This document shows, piece after piece, positions 42,878-52,281 of a DNA stretch of 64,000 nt. The notes below the pieces were generated by a model. It had not been told where the DNA came from. It saw only the letters and a list, made by a program, of their open reading frames with translations, and searched no databases. Made by a program: the position numbers and the translations under genes. The first letter of the stretch is position 1, and every line of letters starts with the position of its first letter. This DNA comes from an uncultured Chryseobacterium sp. (GTDB lineage: Bacteria > Bacteroidota > Bacteroidia > Flavobacteriales > Weeksellaceae): assembly GCA_913778505.1 (NCBI GenBank), contig CAJYWD010000032.1, positions 1 through 64,000 on the forward strand. Reading direction: 5' to 3'.

Positions 42878-43324
42878 ATGGCTCAGAACTTAAAAAATTA
42901 CCGCAAATTCTACGTGCCTCACCACTTTGTGTTTTATCCTGTGATGCTGGTTCTATTGCTTATCACGCTTTTCGAAGCCTGGGATTATTCGGTGGACGAC
43001 CGGGAACTCGGTTTGGTTTACATCATCTTAGCTGCAGTCATTATTTCCGTCATCGTTCTGTCACTGATGCTTCGTCAGCATTACGCTCTGGGACTTCAGG
43101 ACAGAATTATTATTAATGAATTTAAATTTAGATATTTTGCGTTGACGGGAAATCGTTTGGAAAATTCAACGTATCATTTTTCTGATGCACAGATTTTTGC
43201 GCTGAGATTTGCCAAGGATGACGATCTGATGGAACTGATGCATCAGACTGCACAAAACGACTGGTCACCGTCCATCATTAAACAAAATATCAAAAACTGG
43301 AATGCGGACCTGAAAAGAATTTGA
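42878..43324 (+). CDS. Hypothetical membrane protein, DUF6526-like
   Basis: Two TM segments; pattern NYRKFYVPHHFVFYPVMLVLLLITLFEAW. Confidence 0.65.
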   Translation: MAQNLKNYRKFYVPHHFVFYPVMLVLLLITLFEAWDYSVDDRELGLVYIILAAVIISVIVLSLMLRQHYALGLQDRIIINEFKFRYFALTGNRLENSTYHFSDAQIFALRFAKDDDLMELMHQTAQNDWSPSIIKQNIKNWNADLKRI

Positions 43325-43368
43325 TCCAAATCTTTCCTCTAATTCTCATTTTAAAAAGATTAACAAAA

Positions 43369-43400
43369 AAATACTCTGAAATTCTCAGAGTATTTTTATT
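43369..43400 (+). terminator. Terminator before dagK-like gene
   Basis: AATACTCTGA-aattc-TCAGAGTATT-TTTA. Confidence 0.8.
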
Positions 43401-43409
43401 TTTGGGCTT

Positions 43410-44258
43410 ATGCAATTTGCCTTTATCATCAATCCGTATTCGGCCAGGAAAAACTATCAGCCTTTTCTGGATAATCTGTCGAAAAAGATAGAAAATCCAT
43501 TGTTTTTGATATCCCAATCTCTGGAAGACACGGAAGATTTCATCAAGGCTCATTGGAATCAGGTTGACATTTTTGTGGCAGTAGGAGGTGACGGCACCAT
43601 TTCCGTGGTGGCGCAGAAGCTCATCAATACCGATAAAATTCTTGCTGTATTTCCCGCCGGTTCCGGAAACGGATTTTCCAACGAAACGAATTTCAATAAA
43701 AATCTGGACACGCTTTTGGCTAAAGTGAAATCCGGAAACTGGAAGGCGATTGATACATTTACGGTGAATGGAAGTTTTTCAATTAATGTCTCGGGAACCG
43801 GATTTGACGGTAAAGTGGTGAAGGAATTCGAGAAGACCAGCCGTGGTTTTAAGAATTACATCAAGGTTTCTATCAAGACTTTTTTCAATTATAAACCAAT
43901 CAAAATCAAATTTTTAGAGGAAAATTACAAACCATACAACGGAAAATACCTGATGCTGAATGTGGCCAACACAAGGCAGTTTGGGAATAACGCCTACATT
44001 GCGCCGATGGCCAGCAAAAGTGATGGTTTGGTAGATTTGGTTTTGGTGAAGAAATTTCCTTTGACCTACTCGCCGTTTTTTGCGTTCAGAATGTTCACCA
44101 AACGCTTGAAAGACGATGATTACGTCACTTATCTTCCTGTCTCGGAAATCGAATTTAAGGTCAATACCAAAAATTGGCACATCGACGGCGAATTCAAGAA
44201 AATAAAATCCCCAATTCACATCAAAGTGATGCCGAAGAGTTTGAGGATTTTGGTGTGA
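43410..44258 (+). CDS. Diacylglycerol kinase family lipid kinase
   Basis: FIINPYSARKN, VAVGGDGTISVVAQKL, FPAGSGNGFSNE. Confidence 0.9.
   Translation: MQFAFIINPYSARKNYQPFLDNLSKKIENPLFLISQSLEDTEDFIKAHWNQVDIFVAVGGDGTISVVAQKLINTDKILAVFPAGSGNGFSNETNFNKNLDTLLAKVKSGNWKAIDTFTVNGSFSINVSGTGFDGKVVKEFEKTSRGFKNYIKVSIKTFFNYKPIKIKFLEENYKPYNGKYLMLNVANTRQFGNNAYIAPMASKSDGLVDLVLVKKFPLTYSPFFAFRMFTKRLKDDDYVTYLPVSEIEFKVNTKNWHIDGEFKKIKSPIHIKVMPKSLRILV
44198..44258 (+). repeat. 61-bp direct repeat, copy 1 (3' end of lipid kinase gene)
   Basis: 59/61 identical by eye to 44967-45027. Confidence 0.95.
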
Positions 44259-44663
44259 TTAATTTCTATCGAACCAATTTTCTATTTTAAGATTTTCTAT
44301 GTTTTTGAAATCCTTTGCATTATCTGTAACCAAAGTCAATTTGTGAGTAAGAGCGGTTACACCTAGAATCAGGTCAAATTCATCGTGCAAAGGTGTTCCG
44401 TTTTTTCTTAATTTGACTTTGATTTGAGCATATTTGTCAACGGAACCAATGATAGGAATGATGGAAAGACCACTGACAAATCGATCAACGGCTTCGTGAG
44501 ATTGCTTGGGATTAGCACTGTTTTCAGCGCCAAATTTCAACTCGAAAACAGTCAATTCTGAAATAAAACAATTAGAAATTCCCTTCTTTCGGATGATTTC
44601 GTCAAGTTTGAGCTTTCCTCGCAGAAAGAAAATACAAATATTGGTATCAAGTAGATATTGCAT
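44259..44663 (-). CDS. VapC-family PIN-domain toxin
   Basis: MQYLLDTNICIFFLRG, ELTVFELKFGAE, HDEFDLILGVTALTHKLTLVTDNAKDF. Confidence 0.9.
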   Translation of the reverse strand: MQYLLDTNICIFFLRGKLKLDEIIRKKGISNCFISELTVFELKFGAENSANPKQSHEAVDRFVSGLSIIPIIGSVDKYAQIKVKLRKNGTPLHDEFDLILGVTALTHKLTLVTDNAKDFKNIENLKIENWFDRN

Positions 44664-44668
44664 AGCGA

Positions 44669-44908
44669 CTACAATTTCAAATCCTTTTCTCTGAATTTTC
44701 TACTTTCTTTAATTTCTAAAATAATTTCCTCAGCAGATTTTTCGTCAGAAAATGCACCAAAAGAATTGAAAAAATCCGCTTCTTTAGATATTTCTTCTTT
44801 GTTCAGAGATTTTCTTAGCTTTTCCAATAACTCCATTTTTCCAATAGAACTGAGATTATCTATGAGATTAGAGTAAATTTCAATGATGTTTTTTTCTACG
44901 TAAGTCAT
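44669..44908 (-). CDS. Putative antitoxin of the VapC-type toxin
   Basis: 79 aa charged ORF 5 bp upstream of the PIN toxin, same strand. Confidence 0.75.
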   Translation of the reverse strand: MTYVEKNIIEIYSNLIDNLSSIGKMELLEKLRKSLNKEEISKEADFFNSFGAFSDEKSAEEIILEIKESRKFREKDLKL

Positions 44909-44966
44909 TTCTGTATTTTTATCAAATATAAGAAATTATTGATCCTCTTGAAATTACAAATTGCAG

Positions 44967-45027
44967 GAAAATCAAATCCCCGATTCACATCAAAGTGATG
45001 CCGAAGAGTTTGAGGATTTTGGTGTGA
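44967..45027 (+). repeat. 61-bp direct repeat, copy 2 (non-coding duplicate of lipid kinase 3' end)
   Basis: gaaaatcaaatccccgattcacatcaaagtgatgccgaagagtttgaggattttggtgtga. Confidence 0.95.
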
Positions 45028-45045
45028 ACAAGCTATCTAAAGTAG

Positions 45046-45702
45046 CTATTTTTCTAAAATTTCAGAAAATCTAATCTCGATATTTTCTTTGATTGGTGTA
45101 ATCTTTAATTCAATATTTTTAAATGCCTGAACAGCTTTTCTCATCATTTCTCCATCTGGTCGTTCACCCATTTGTCTATAGAAATGCTGTTCATTGTATA
45201 AATCATAAGCCTCATTAACATCTTTCAAATAATTATCAATTATTCTTTTTGTATCTGAATCAAAATAAAGTCTGTTATTATTGTAATAGGTAATAAATTC
45301 AGAATGCTTACTTAAAAAATTTCTTTGTAAAGAATTGTCATTATCAATAAAGTTTTTATCTTTTTCAAAAAACTTGATTGGATTAATATATCTGTGAAGT
45401 TCTGATAGAACCTCATTGATTAATTTATATGTCAATCCAAATATTTCGAATCTTCTCTCGTGAAGTTTTGTAAATTTGAAATTTTCTCGAGCCTTTAAGG
45501 AATTTATCTCAGCTTGAAATTTTGACATCTCTATGTTGTGAGAGTTTTTAAGTTTTTCAAGCCTTGTATCAAAATTATTTTTGACACTTCCCTTTACTCT
45601 TTCACTTATGTAGAGTGTGAAAAGAGTTCCAAATGTTGTTGGTAATAGTGAATATATTAAAATTTGTAAATAGTCAATGTTCATATAGTAATATATAATC
45701 AA
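45046..45702 (-). CDS. Hypothetical membrane-anchored coiled-coil protein
   Basis: 218 aa; N-terminal TM then charged helical region. Confidence 0.6.
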   Translation of the reverse strand: MIIYYYMNIDYLQILIYSLLPTTFGTLFTLYISERVKGSVKNNFDTRLEKLKNSHNIEMSKFQAEINSLKARENFKFTKLHERRFEIFGLTYKLINEVLSELHRYINPIKFFEKDKNFIDNDNSLQRNFLSKHSEFITYYNNNRLYFDSDTKRIIDNYLKDVNEAYDLYNEQHFYRQMGERPDGEMMRKAVQAFKNIELKITPIKENIEIRFSEILEK

Positions 45703-45769
45703 AATTAAAATAACTTTTTGATTATTCTAAACTCTTTTCATTTATATTTTAAAACCATTTTAATTTCCC

Positions 45770-45777
45770 TATTTTTG
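45770..45777 (+). promoter_or_regulatory. Candidate -7 element TATTTTTG upstream of HD-domain gene
   Basis: TAnnTTTG 22 nt before GTG 45800. Confidence 0.4.
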
Positions 45778-45799
45778 TATCAATCATCACTCATAGATT

Positions 45800-47023
45800 G
45801 TGCAGAACAAACTGAAAATCATCAACGACCCGGTCCACGGTTTTATCAAAATTCCTCACGAGATTTTATTCGATGTCATAGAACATCCTTATTTTCAGAG
45901 ACTCAGAAGGATTTCACAGACAGGCTTGCTTTCACTTATTTTTCCGGGTGCCAAACATACCAGATTCCACCACGCTTTGGGAGCAATGAACCTGATGTTC
46001 AAAGCTTTGGAAACGCTGAAGCTGAAAGGTGTCAAGATTTCGAAAGATGAGGAAAAAGCAGCAATGCTGGCGATTCTGATGCACGATATTGGTCACGGTC
46101 CGTTTTCGCACGCACTGGAAAATATGCTGATGGACGACTGGCATCACGAGAAAATCTCAATTTTATTGATGAATCGGCTGAATCAGGAATTCAAAGGAAA
46201 ACTGAGTCTGGCGATTGAAATGTTTCAGGGGAAATACCATCGGATGTTTTTCAATCAGTTGATTTCTTCTCAGTTGGATGTAGACAGGATGGATTATCTA
46301 AAACGGGACAGCTTCTACACCGGCGTTTCCGAAGGTGATGTGAATGTAGAGCGCATCATCTCGATGATGAATGTCAGCGATGAGCAGCTGGTCATTGATG
46401 CGAAAGGCATTTATTCCATCGAGAATTATCTCACGGCCAGGATGTTTATGTATTGGCAGGTCTATTATCACAAAACTGCTGCCCTTGCAGAGCATATTCT
46501 GGTACAGATTCTGAACAGAGCCAAATATCTGGTATCTCAAGATGTTGAACTAGAAGCGCCTTCTAATCTGAAATATTTTCTCATTAAAAATAAATTTGAG
46601 GAAGCCACGGAAGAAGACATCAGAAGATTTACAATGCTGGATGATATGGATGTTTTTCAGGCGATAAAGGTCTGGACAGAAAGTGACGATTTTATATTGT
46701 CAAGGCTTTGCAGAACAGTAATTTATAGAGATTTTCCTAAAAGTGTCATATCTTCTCAGCCATTCTCTCAGGCGTTCATTGAGGAACATATTGAAAAAGC
46801 CAATCATTTTTTTAAAATTAATAACGGCGAGGAGTTAGTAGGGCAGATTTCCCGCACGCTTCTTCCATACGATACCGAGAAACAGCCAATCTATCTAATG
46901 GATAAAAAAGGCAATAAGCTGAAGCTGGAAGAATCTGAAAACCAGATTCTCTTTGGTTGTATGGAGAATCCGACAAAAAAATACATTTTTTATTGTCCGC
47001 GTGAAATATGGGATTCTAAGTAA
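45800..47023 (+). CDS. HD-domain phosphohydrolase (dNTPase-like)
   Basis: RLRRISQTGLLSLIFPGAKHTRFHHALGAMNL, MHDIGHGPFSHALE. Confidence 0.9.
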   Translation: MQNKLKIINDPVHGFIKIPHEILFDVIEHPYFQRLRRISQTGLLSLIFPGAKHTRFHHALGAMNLMFKALETLKLKGVKISKDEEKAAMLAILMHDIGHGPFSHALENMLMDDWHHEKISILLMNRLNQEFKGKLSLAIEMFQGKYHRMFFNQLISSQLDVDRMDYLKRDSFYTGVSEGDVNVERIISMMNVSDEQLVIDAKGIYSIENYLTARMFMYWQVYYHKTAALAEHILVQILNRAKYLVSQDVELEAPSNLKYFLIKNKFEEATEEDIRRFTMLDDMDVFQAIKVWTESDDFILSRLCRTVIYRDFPKSVISSQPFSQAFIEEHIEKANHFFKINNGEELVGQISRTLLPYDTEKQPIYLMDKKGNKLKLEESENQILFGCMENPTKKYIFYCPREIWDSK

Positions 47024-47073
47024 AAGTAATTTTGAATCGTTATAAAAAATTAAAAGATAATTAATAAAATATT

Positions 47074-47081
47074 TATCTTTG
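47074..47081 (+). promoter_or_regulatory. Candidate -7 element TATCTTTG upstream of lpxD
   Basis: TAnnTTTG ending 6 nt before ATG 47088. Confidence 0.4.
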
Positions 47082-47087
47082 CAAACT

Positions 47088-48107
47088 ATGGAATTTAGTG
47101 CAGAACAGATTGCAGGATTAATCAACGGAAGAATTATAGGAGACTCAAATACTGTTATTACGGGTGTGTCTCCGATAGAGAACGGTCAGCAGGGTCATTT
47201 ATCTTTTGTGGGTCAGAGTCGCTTTGCCCATTTTATGGATGAGACGGACTGCGCAGTTCTGATAGTCTCCGAAAATCTGCTGCAGGACAGGCCATATAAA
47301 CCCGTCATTATTGCTGTGGAAGATGCCTATCTATCCTTTCAGGTTCTGATGAATCTTTATCAGGAGATGCAGGGCCGGAAAACAGGCATAGAGGCTGGTT
47401 CATTTTTTCACGAAACGGCCAAAGTGGGCGAGGGTGTGTACATTGGCGCATTCACTTATGTTTCCGAGAAAGCCAAAATTGGGGACAATACCCAGATTTT
47501 CCCTCATGTTTACATCGGCAAAGGTGTGAAAATCGGGATGAATTGCAAGATTGACAGCGGTGCCAGAATTTATGATTATTGCATCGTGGGTGACAACTGC
47601 GTCATCCATTCCAATACGGTAGTTGGCGGAGACGGATTCGGATTTCAGCCTACTGCGGAAGGCTTCAAGAAGATTCCTCAACTTGGTAATGTGATTATAG
47701 AAGATGATGTGGAAATCGGCTCCAACTGCAGTATCGACCGAGCGACGATTGGCTCCACGATCATCGGTAAAGGAACAAAAATCGACAACTTGATTCAGAT
47801 TGCGCACAACGTGAAAATCGGAGAAAATAATGTGATTGCCGCTCAGGCCGGCATTGCAGGCTCTACGGTTATTGGCGACTGGAATCAGATTGGCGGACAG
47901 GTCGGAATTGTCGGTCACATCAAGATTGGAAATCAGGTAAAAATCCAGGCACAAAGTGGAGTCAATTCTTCGGCAAAAGACGGAGAAACGCTTTATGGTT
48001 CGCCTGCTATCAATTATAGTGATTATAGAAGAAATTATGTTCATTTCCGAAATTTTACGGAGATTGTCAAAAGAATAAACGATTTAGAAAATAAAAAATC
48101 AGAGTAA
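47088..48107 (+). CDS. lpxD: UDP-3-O-(3-hydroxymyristoyl)glucosamine N-acyltransferase
   Basis: Left-handed beta-helix hexapeptides; VVGGDGFGFQPTAEGFKKIPQLGNVIIEDDVEIGSNCSIDRATIGSTIIG. Confidence 0.95.
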   Translation: MEFSAEQIAGLINGRIIGDSNTVITGVSPIENGQQGHLSFVGQSRFAHFMDETDCAVLIVSENLLQDRPYKPVIIAVEDAYLSFQVLMNLYQEMQGRKTGIEAGSFFHETAKVGEGVYIGAFTYVSEKAKIGDNTQIFPHVYIGKGVKIGMNCKIDSGARIYDYCIVGDNCVIHSNTVVGGDGFGFQPTAEGFKKIPQLGNVIIEDDVEIGSNCSIDRATIGSTIIGKGTKIDNLIQIAHNVKIGENNVIAAQAGIAGSTVIGDWNQIGGQVGIVGHIKIGNQVKIQAQSGVNSSAKDGETLYGSPAINYSDYRRNYVHFRNFTEIVKRINDLENKKSE

Positions 48108-48155
48108 AAGTCTCAGGAGAAAGAAGTCTATTCTTCGCACCTCAAAACTAATACA

Positions 48156-49550
48156 ATGAGTGATAAACAAAAAACCATCAAAGAAGACATCCAGCTTTCT
48201 GGAATAGGTCTTCACACAGGAAAAGAAGTCAATCTGACCATCAAGCCGGCTAAGGAAAATACCGGATTTGTGTTCGTAAGAACCGACCTGGAAGGACGTC
48301 CGCAGGTAGAAGCAGACGTGAACTACGTAACCACCACGGAGAGAGGAACTACTCTAGAGAAACTGGGCGTTAAAATCCACACTTGCGAACATCTTCTCGC
48401 GGCGCTTGTTGGTATGGACATCGATAATGCTATTCTGGAAATGAACAGCGCAGAGCCGCCAATTTTGGACGGTTCTTCCAAGTTTTTTGTAGAAGCGATT
48501 GAAAAAGTAGGTGTGACGGAGCAGGATTTGCCAAGGGAATATCTGGTCATCAAAGAAGTGATGAACTACATAGATCCTGCAACAGGGTCGGAACTGACGG
48601 TCATTCCTGCGGAGGACTATGAGATCACGACAATGGTGGACTTCGGTACCAAAGTTTTGGGAACGCAGAATGCCAGTATGAAAAATCTTTCCGAGTTCAA
48701 GGAAGAGATTGCTCCGGCCAGAACCTTCAGCTTCCTTCACGAACTGGAGCAGCTGCTGGATGCCAACCTGATCAAAGGTGGTGACATTAGCAATGCAATT
48801 GTGTATGTAGACAAGGAACTCACACCGGAAATCACCGAAAAACTGAAAGTAGCTTTTGGGAAAGACGAAGTTTCCATTCGCCCGAACGGCATTCTGGACA
48901 ACCTGACACTCAACTTCCCGAACGAAGCCGCAAGACATAAATTATTGGATGTCATCGGAGATTTGGCTTTGGTAGGTGTAAGAATTAAAGGTCGCGTAAT
49001 CGCCAATAAACCGGGACATTTTGTGAACACTCAGTTTGCAAAAAAACTAAACAGACAATACAAATTGCAGAAAAGAAAAAACGTTCCGGATTTTGACCTG
49101 AAGGCAGAACCAGTGTTTGATATCAATGGCATTATGAAACTTCTCCCGCACAGACCGCCGTTCTTATTGGTGGATAAGATTCTTGAACTGTCCGATACAC
49201 ACGTTGTAGGACTGAAGAATGTCACGATGAACGAGCCGTTTTTTGTAGGACATTTTCCTAAAGAACCGGTGATGCCGGGCGTTCTACAGGTAGAAGCGAT
49301 GGCTCAGGTGGGTGGGATTTTGGTTTTAGCCAATGTTCCGGATCCGGAAAATTATTCCACTTATTTCGTGAAGATGGATAATGTAAAATTCAAGAAAAAA
49401 GTAGTTCCCGGCGACCAGGTGATTTTCAAAATCGAACTGATGGAGCCTATCAGAAGAGGAATTGTTCATATGCAAGGCTACGGGTATGTTGGTGACAGCG
49501 TGGTTGTAGAAGGTGAGCTGATGGCTCAGGTTGCAAAAAATAAAATCTAA
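48156..49550 (+). CDS. lpxC/fabZ: Bifunctional UDP-3-O-acyl-GlcNAc deacetylase / 3-hydroxyacyl-ACP dehydratase
   Basis: LpxC N-terminal half (GIGLHTGKEVNLTIKPA, HTCEHLLAAL, EPPILDGSS) fused to FabZ (LLPHRPPFLLVDKI, GHFPKEPVMPGVLQVEAMAQ). Confidence 0.95.
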   Translation: MSDKQKTIKEDIQLSGIGLHTGKEVNLTIKPAKENTGFVFVRTDLEGRPQVEADVNYVTTTERGTTLEKLGVKIHTCEHLLAALVGMDIDNAILEMNSAEPPILDGSSKFFVEAIEKVGVTEQDLPREYLVIKEVMNYIDPATGSELTVIPAEDYEITTMVDFGTKVLGTQNASMKNLSEFKEEIAPARTFSFLHELEQLLDANLIKGGDISNAIVYVDKELTPEITEKLKVAFGKDEVSIRPNGILDNLTLNFPNEAARHKLLDVIGDLALVGVRIKGRVIANKPGHFVNTQFAKKLNRQYKLQKRKNVPDFDLKAEPVFDINGIMKLLPHRPPFLLVDKILELSDTHVVGLKNVTMNEPFFVGHFPKEPVMPGVLQVEAMAQVGGILVLANVPDPENYSTYFVKMDNVKFKKKVVPGDQVIFKIELMEPIRRGIVHMQGYGYVGDSVVVEGELMAQVAKNKI

Positions 49551-49553
49551 TTT

Positions 49554-50342
49554 ATGATTCACCAACTTACAGCAGTAGACCCTCGCGCAAAAATTGGTAA
49601 GAACGTAACCGTAGAACCATTCACCACCATCGCATCCGATGTGGTCATTGGCGCAGGAACCTGGATCGGTTCCAATGTGACCATTATGGACGGCGCAAGA
49701 ATAGGGAAAAACTGCAAAATCTTCCCGGGAACAGTCATTTCTGCCATTCCGCAGGATCTGAAATTCGACGGAGAAGATACCCAAACCATCATTGGAGACA
49801 ATACAACGCTTAGAGAATGCGTCACGATTAACCGTGGAACTAAAGCGCTCGGCTACACCAAAGTTGGAAACGACTGTCTGATCATGGCGACTTCCCACGT
49901 GGCACACGACTGTATCATTGGCGATAATGTGATTATTGCTAATGGCTGTGGTATTGCAGGTCACGTAGAGATTGGTGATTTTGTGGTAATGGGCGGCCTT
50001 TCGGCGGTTCAGCAGTTTGGCAAAATCGGTAAACACGTGATGATTTCCGGTGGTTCACTCATCAGAAAAGATATTCCACCGTATGTTAAAGTGGCGAGAG
50101 AACCTATTTCTTATGCGGGCATCAACTCTGTAGGCCTCAGAAGAAGAGGATTTACCAATGATAAAATCTTTGAAATCCAAAAAGTCTACCGCGCCATTTT
50201 CCAGATGAAGATGAACACCACACAAGCCATCGAATACATCGAAAAAGAAATGCTTCCGACGGTAGAACGAGATGAAATCATTACCTTCATTCAAAATTCT
50301 CCAAGAGGAATCGTGAAAGGCTATGGCTCAACAAAAGAATAG
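49554..50342 (+). CDS. lpxA: Acyl-ACP--UDP-N-acetylglucosamine O-acyltransferase
   Basis: MIHQLTAVDPRAKIGKNVTVEPFTTIASDVVIG, TTLRECVTINRGT. Confidence 0.95.
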   Translation: MIHQLTAVDPRAKIGKNVTVEPFTTIASDVVIGAGTWIGSNVTIMDGARIGKNCKIFPGTVISAIPQDLKFDGEDTQTIIGDNTTLRECVTINRGTKALGYTKVGNDCLIMATSHVAHDCIIGDNVIIANGCGIAGHVEIGDFVVMGGLSAVQQFGKIGKHVMISGGSLIRKDIPPYVKVAREPISYAGINSVGLRRRGFTNDKIFEIQKVYRAIFQMKMNTTQAIEYIEKEMLPTVERDEIITFIQNSPRGIVKGYGSTKE

Positions 50343-50409
50343 TATTAAACTGTAAAACCGAAGAATTGTAAAACTCAATAATAGTGAAACTATCGGATAT
50401 AATTTTCGC

Positions 50410-50481
50410 TTAACGATTTAACAATTTAACAATTTAACAATTTAACGATTTAACGATTTAACGATTTAACGATTTAACAAG
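50410..50481 (+). repeat. 8-bp tandem repeat TTAAC(A/G)AT, nine units
   Basis: Direct count: gat, aat, aat, aat, gat, gat, gat, gat, aag unit endings. Confidence 0.95.
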
Positions 50482-50512
50482 TTAAAAAATAACAATAACG
50501 CAATAAAAATTA

Positions 50513-51076
50513 ATGGCAACAAGCAACGATATCAAAAAAGGCCTTTGCATCGAATTCAGCAATGACATCTACAAAGTCATCGAATTTTTGCACGTAAAAC
50601 CGGGAAAAGGTCCGGCTTTCGTAAGAACAAAACTTAAGTCGGTAACCAATGGAAAAGTAGTGGATAACACGTTTTCTGCAGGTCACAAAATCGATGAAGT
50701 AAAGGTAATTACCAGAAAATTCCAGTACCTTTATGAGGATGACAATGGATTTCACTTTATGAACAACGATGATTTTTCCCAAATCTATCTTGATAAAGAG
50801 ATGATTGAAAATTCCCAGTTTATGAAAGCCGGGGAAGAAGTGACCATCATTTTGAAAGAAGCGGACGAAGTGCCACTTTCTGCAGAGATTCCGCCAACGG
50901 TTTATCTTGAGGTTGTAGAAGCTGACCCAGGCGTAAAAGGAAATACAGCTACCAACGCTCTTAAAAATGCGATCGTGGAAACAGGAGCCAGAGTTATGGT
51001 GCCGCTTTTTATTGAACCAGGCGACAAAATCAAGGTGAATACAGAAGATGGTTCTTACCTGGAAAGAGTAAAATGA
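50513..51076 (+). CDS. efp: Elongation factor P
   Basis: KKGLCIEFSNDIYKVIEFLHVKPGKGPAFVRTKLKS, C-terminal VNTEDGSYLERVK. Confidence 0.96.
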   Translation: MATSNDIKKGLCIEFSNDIYKVIEFLHVKPGKGPAFVRTKLKSVTNGKVVDNTFSAGHKIDEVKVITRKFQYLYEDDNGFHFMNNDDFSQIYLDKEMIENSQFMKAGEEVTIILKEADEVPLSAEIPPTVYLEVVEADPGVKGNTATNALKNAIVETGARVMVPLFIEPGDKIKVNTEDGSYLERVK

Positions 51077-51089
51077 AATTGGACAGATT

Positions 51090-51123
51090 AAAGCTGGAGG
51101 TTATGTCTTCCAGCTTTATTTTT
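51090..51123 (+). terminator. efp terminator
   Basis: AAAGCTGGA...TCCAGCTTT-ATTTTT. Confidence 0.8.
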
Positions 51124-51204
51124 ATGGCAGCTTTTCCGCCCTCCGTTCCCGCTTTTTCCTTTTTTTGAAAAAAAAGAAAAAGAGCTCCACTCAGGTCGGG
51201 CTGC
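51124..51204 (+). repeat. Family P palindromic element, copy 5
   Basis: atggcagcttttccgccctccgttcccgctttttcc...gaaaaagagctccactcaggtcgggctgc. Confidence 0.75.
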
Positions 51205-51268
51205 GTGCGATTCGGCTGTAATATGACTCCAATTACTTAACAATAAATTTCTAAATTCATATCATGTT

Positions 51269-52171
51269 ATGACTTTTAATCAGCCACAAAGCCTCAAGAC
51301 AATTGCTGATATCATCGATGCAGAATTCATCGGAGACGAGAATTTTCCGGTTCTAGGGACCAATGAGATTCACATGGTGCGTCCCGGCGACATTGTTTTC
51401 GTGAATCATCCCAAATATTATGACAAAGCGCTTAATTCCGCTGCAACGATCATATTGATTGACAAAGAAGTAGAGTGTCCGGAAGGCAAAGCACTTTTGG
51501 TTTCCGATGATCCTTTTCGGGATTTCAATAAAATCAATACACATTTCACAAGAATTTCCAATTTCAAAGAGGAACTTCACGATCTGGAAGTAGGTGACGG
51601 CACTTTCATTCATCCTTCCGTAGTCATTGGGAATGATGTCAGAATCGGAAAAAATTGCCACATATTCCCGAATGTTGTGTTGGGCGACAGAACTGTAATT
51701 GGTGATAATGTAGTGATTCAGGCCAATACGGTCATCGGTGGCGATGCCTTTTATTACAGAAAACTCAATGGAAATTTTGACCGGCTGATTTCTGTAGGAA
51801 ACGTGGTCATCGAAAATAATGTGGAAATCGGGAACAGCTGTACCATAGACCGTGGCGTTACAGATTCCACAGTCATTGGCGAAGGCTGCATCCTCGATAA
51901 TCAAATCCAGATCGGTCACGATACAGTGATTGGTAAAAGATGTCTTATAGCATCACAAACCGGCATTGCGGGCTGCTGCATCATAGAAGATGACGTGACT
52001 ATGTGGGGACAGGTCGGTATCGCATCAGGAATTACGATAGAATCCGGAACAGTGCTTCTGGCTCAGGTAGGCGTGAACAGGAATCTGAAAAAAGGGACTT
52101 ACTTTGGCCCCATCGCCGAAGAATTCCGAGATTATCTCAGAAAAGAAGTCAAGGTCAAAAATCTGAAGTAA
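51269..52171 (+). CDS. Second LpxD-like acyltransferase
   Basis: 300 aa, hexapeptide beta-helix; [50 protein letters not shown]. Confidence 0.88.
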   Translation: MTFNQPQSLKTIADIIDAEFIGDENFPVLGTNEIHMVRPGDIVFVNHPKYYDKALNSAATIILIDKEVECPEGKALLVSDDPFRDFNKINTHFTRISNFKEELHDLEVGDGTFIHPSVVIGNDVRIGKNCHIFPNVVLGDRTVIGDNVVIQANTVIGGDAFYYRKLNGNFDRLISVGNVVIENNVEIGNSCTIDRGVTDSTVIGEGCILDNQIQIGHDTVIGKRCLIASQTGIAGCCIIEDDVTMWGQVGIASGITIESGTVLLAQVGVNRNLKKGTYFGPIAEEFRDYLRKEVKVKNLK

Positions 52172-52230
52172 ATCATATTTTAATTATTCAAAAAAATGGC
52201 GTTTGCAGGAATCTTTTGAATAATTATCAT

Positions 52231-52238
52231 TATTTTTG
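52231..52238 (+). promoter_or_regulatory. Candidate -7 element TATTTTTG upstream of sucD
   Basis: TAnnTTTG 44 nt before ATG. Confidence 0.35.
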
Positions 52239-52281
52239 CGAGTAACAAAATGTTTTTAAAATCAAAAAATTACAATAAAAA

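Noticed and set aside
48156-49550. LpxC-FabZ fusion as novel gene fusion
   Set aside because: This fusion is established in Bacteroidota lipid A clusters
50410-50481. Possible CRISPR array
   Set aside because: 8-bp head-to-tail units without spacers; a microsatellite, not CRISPR
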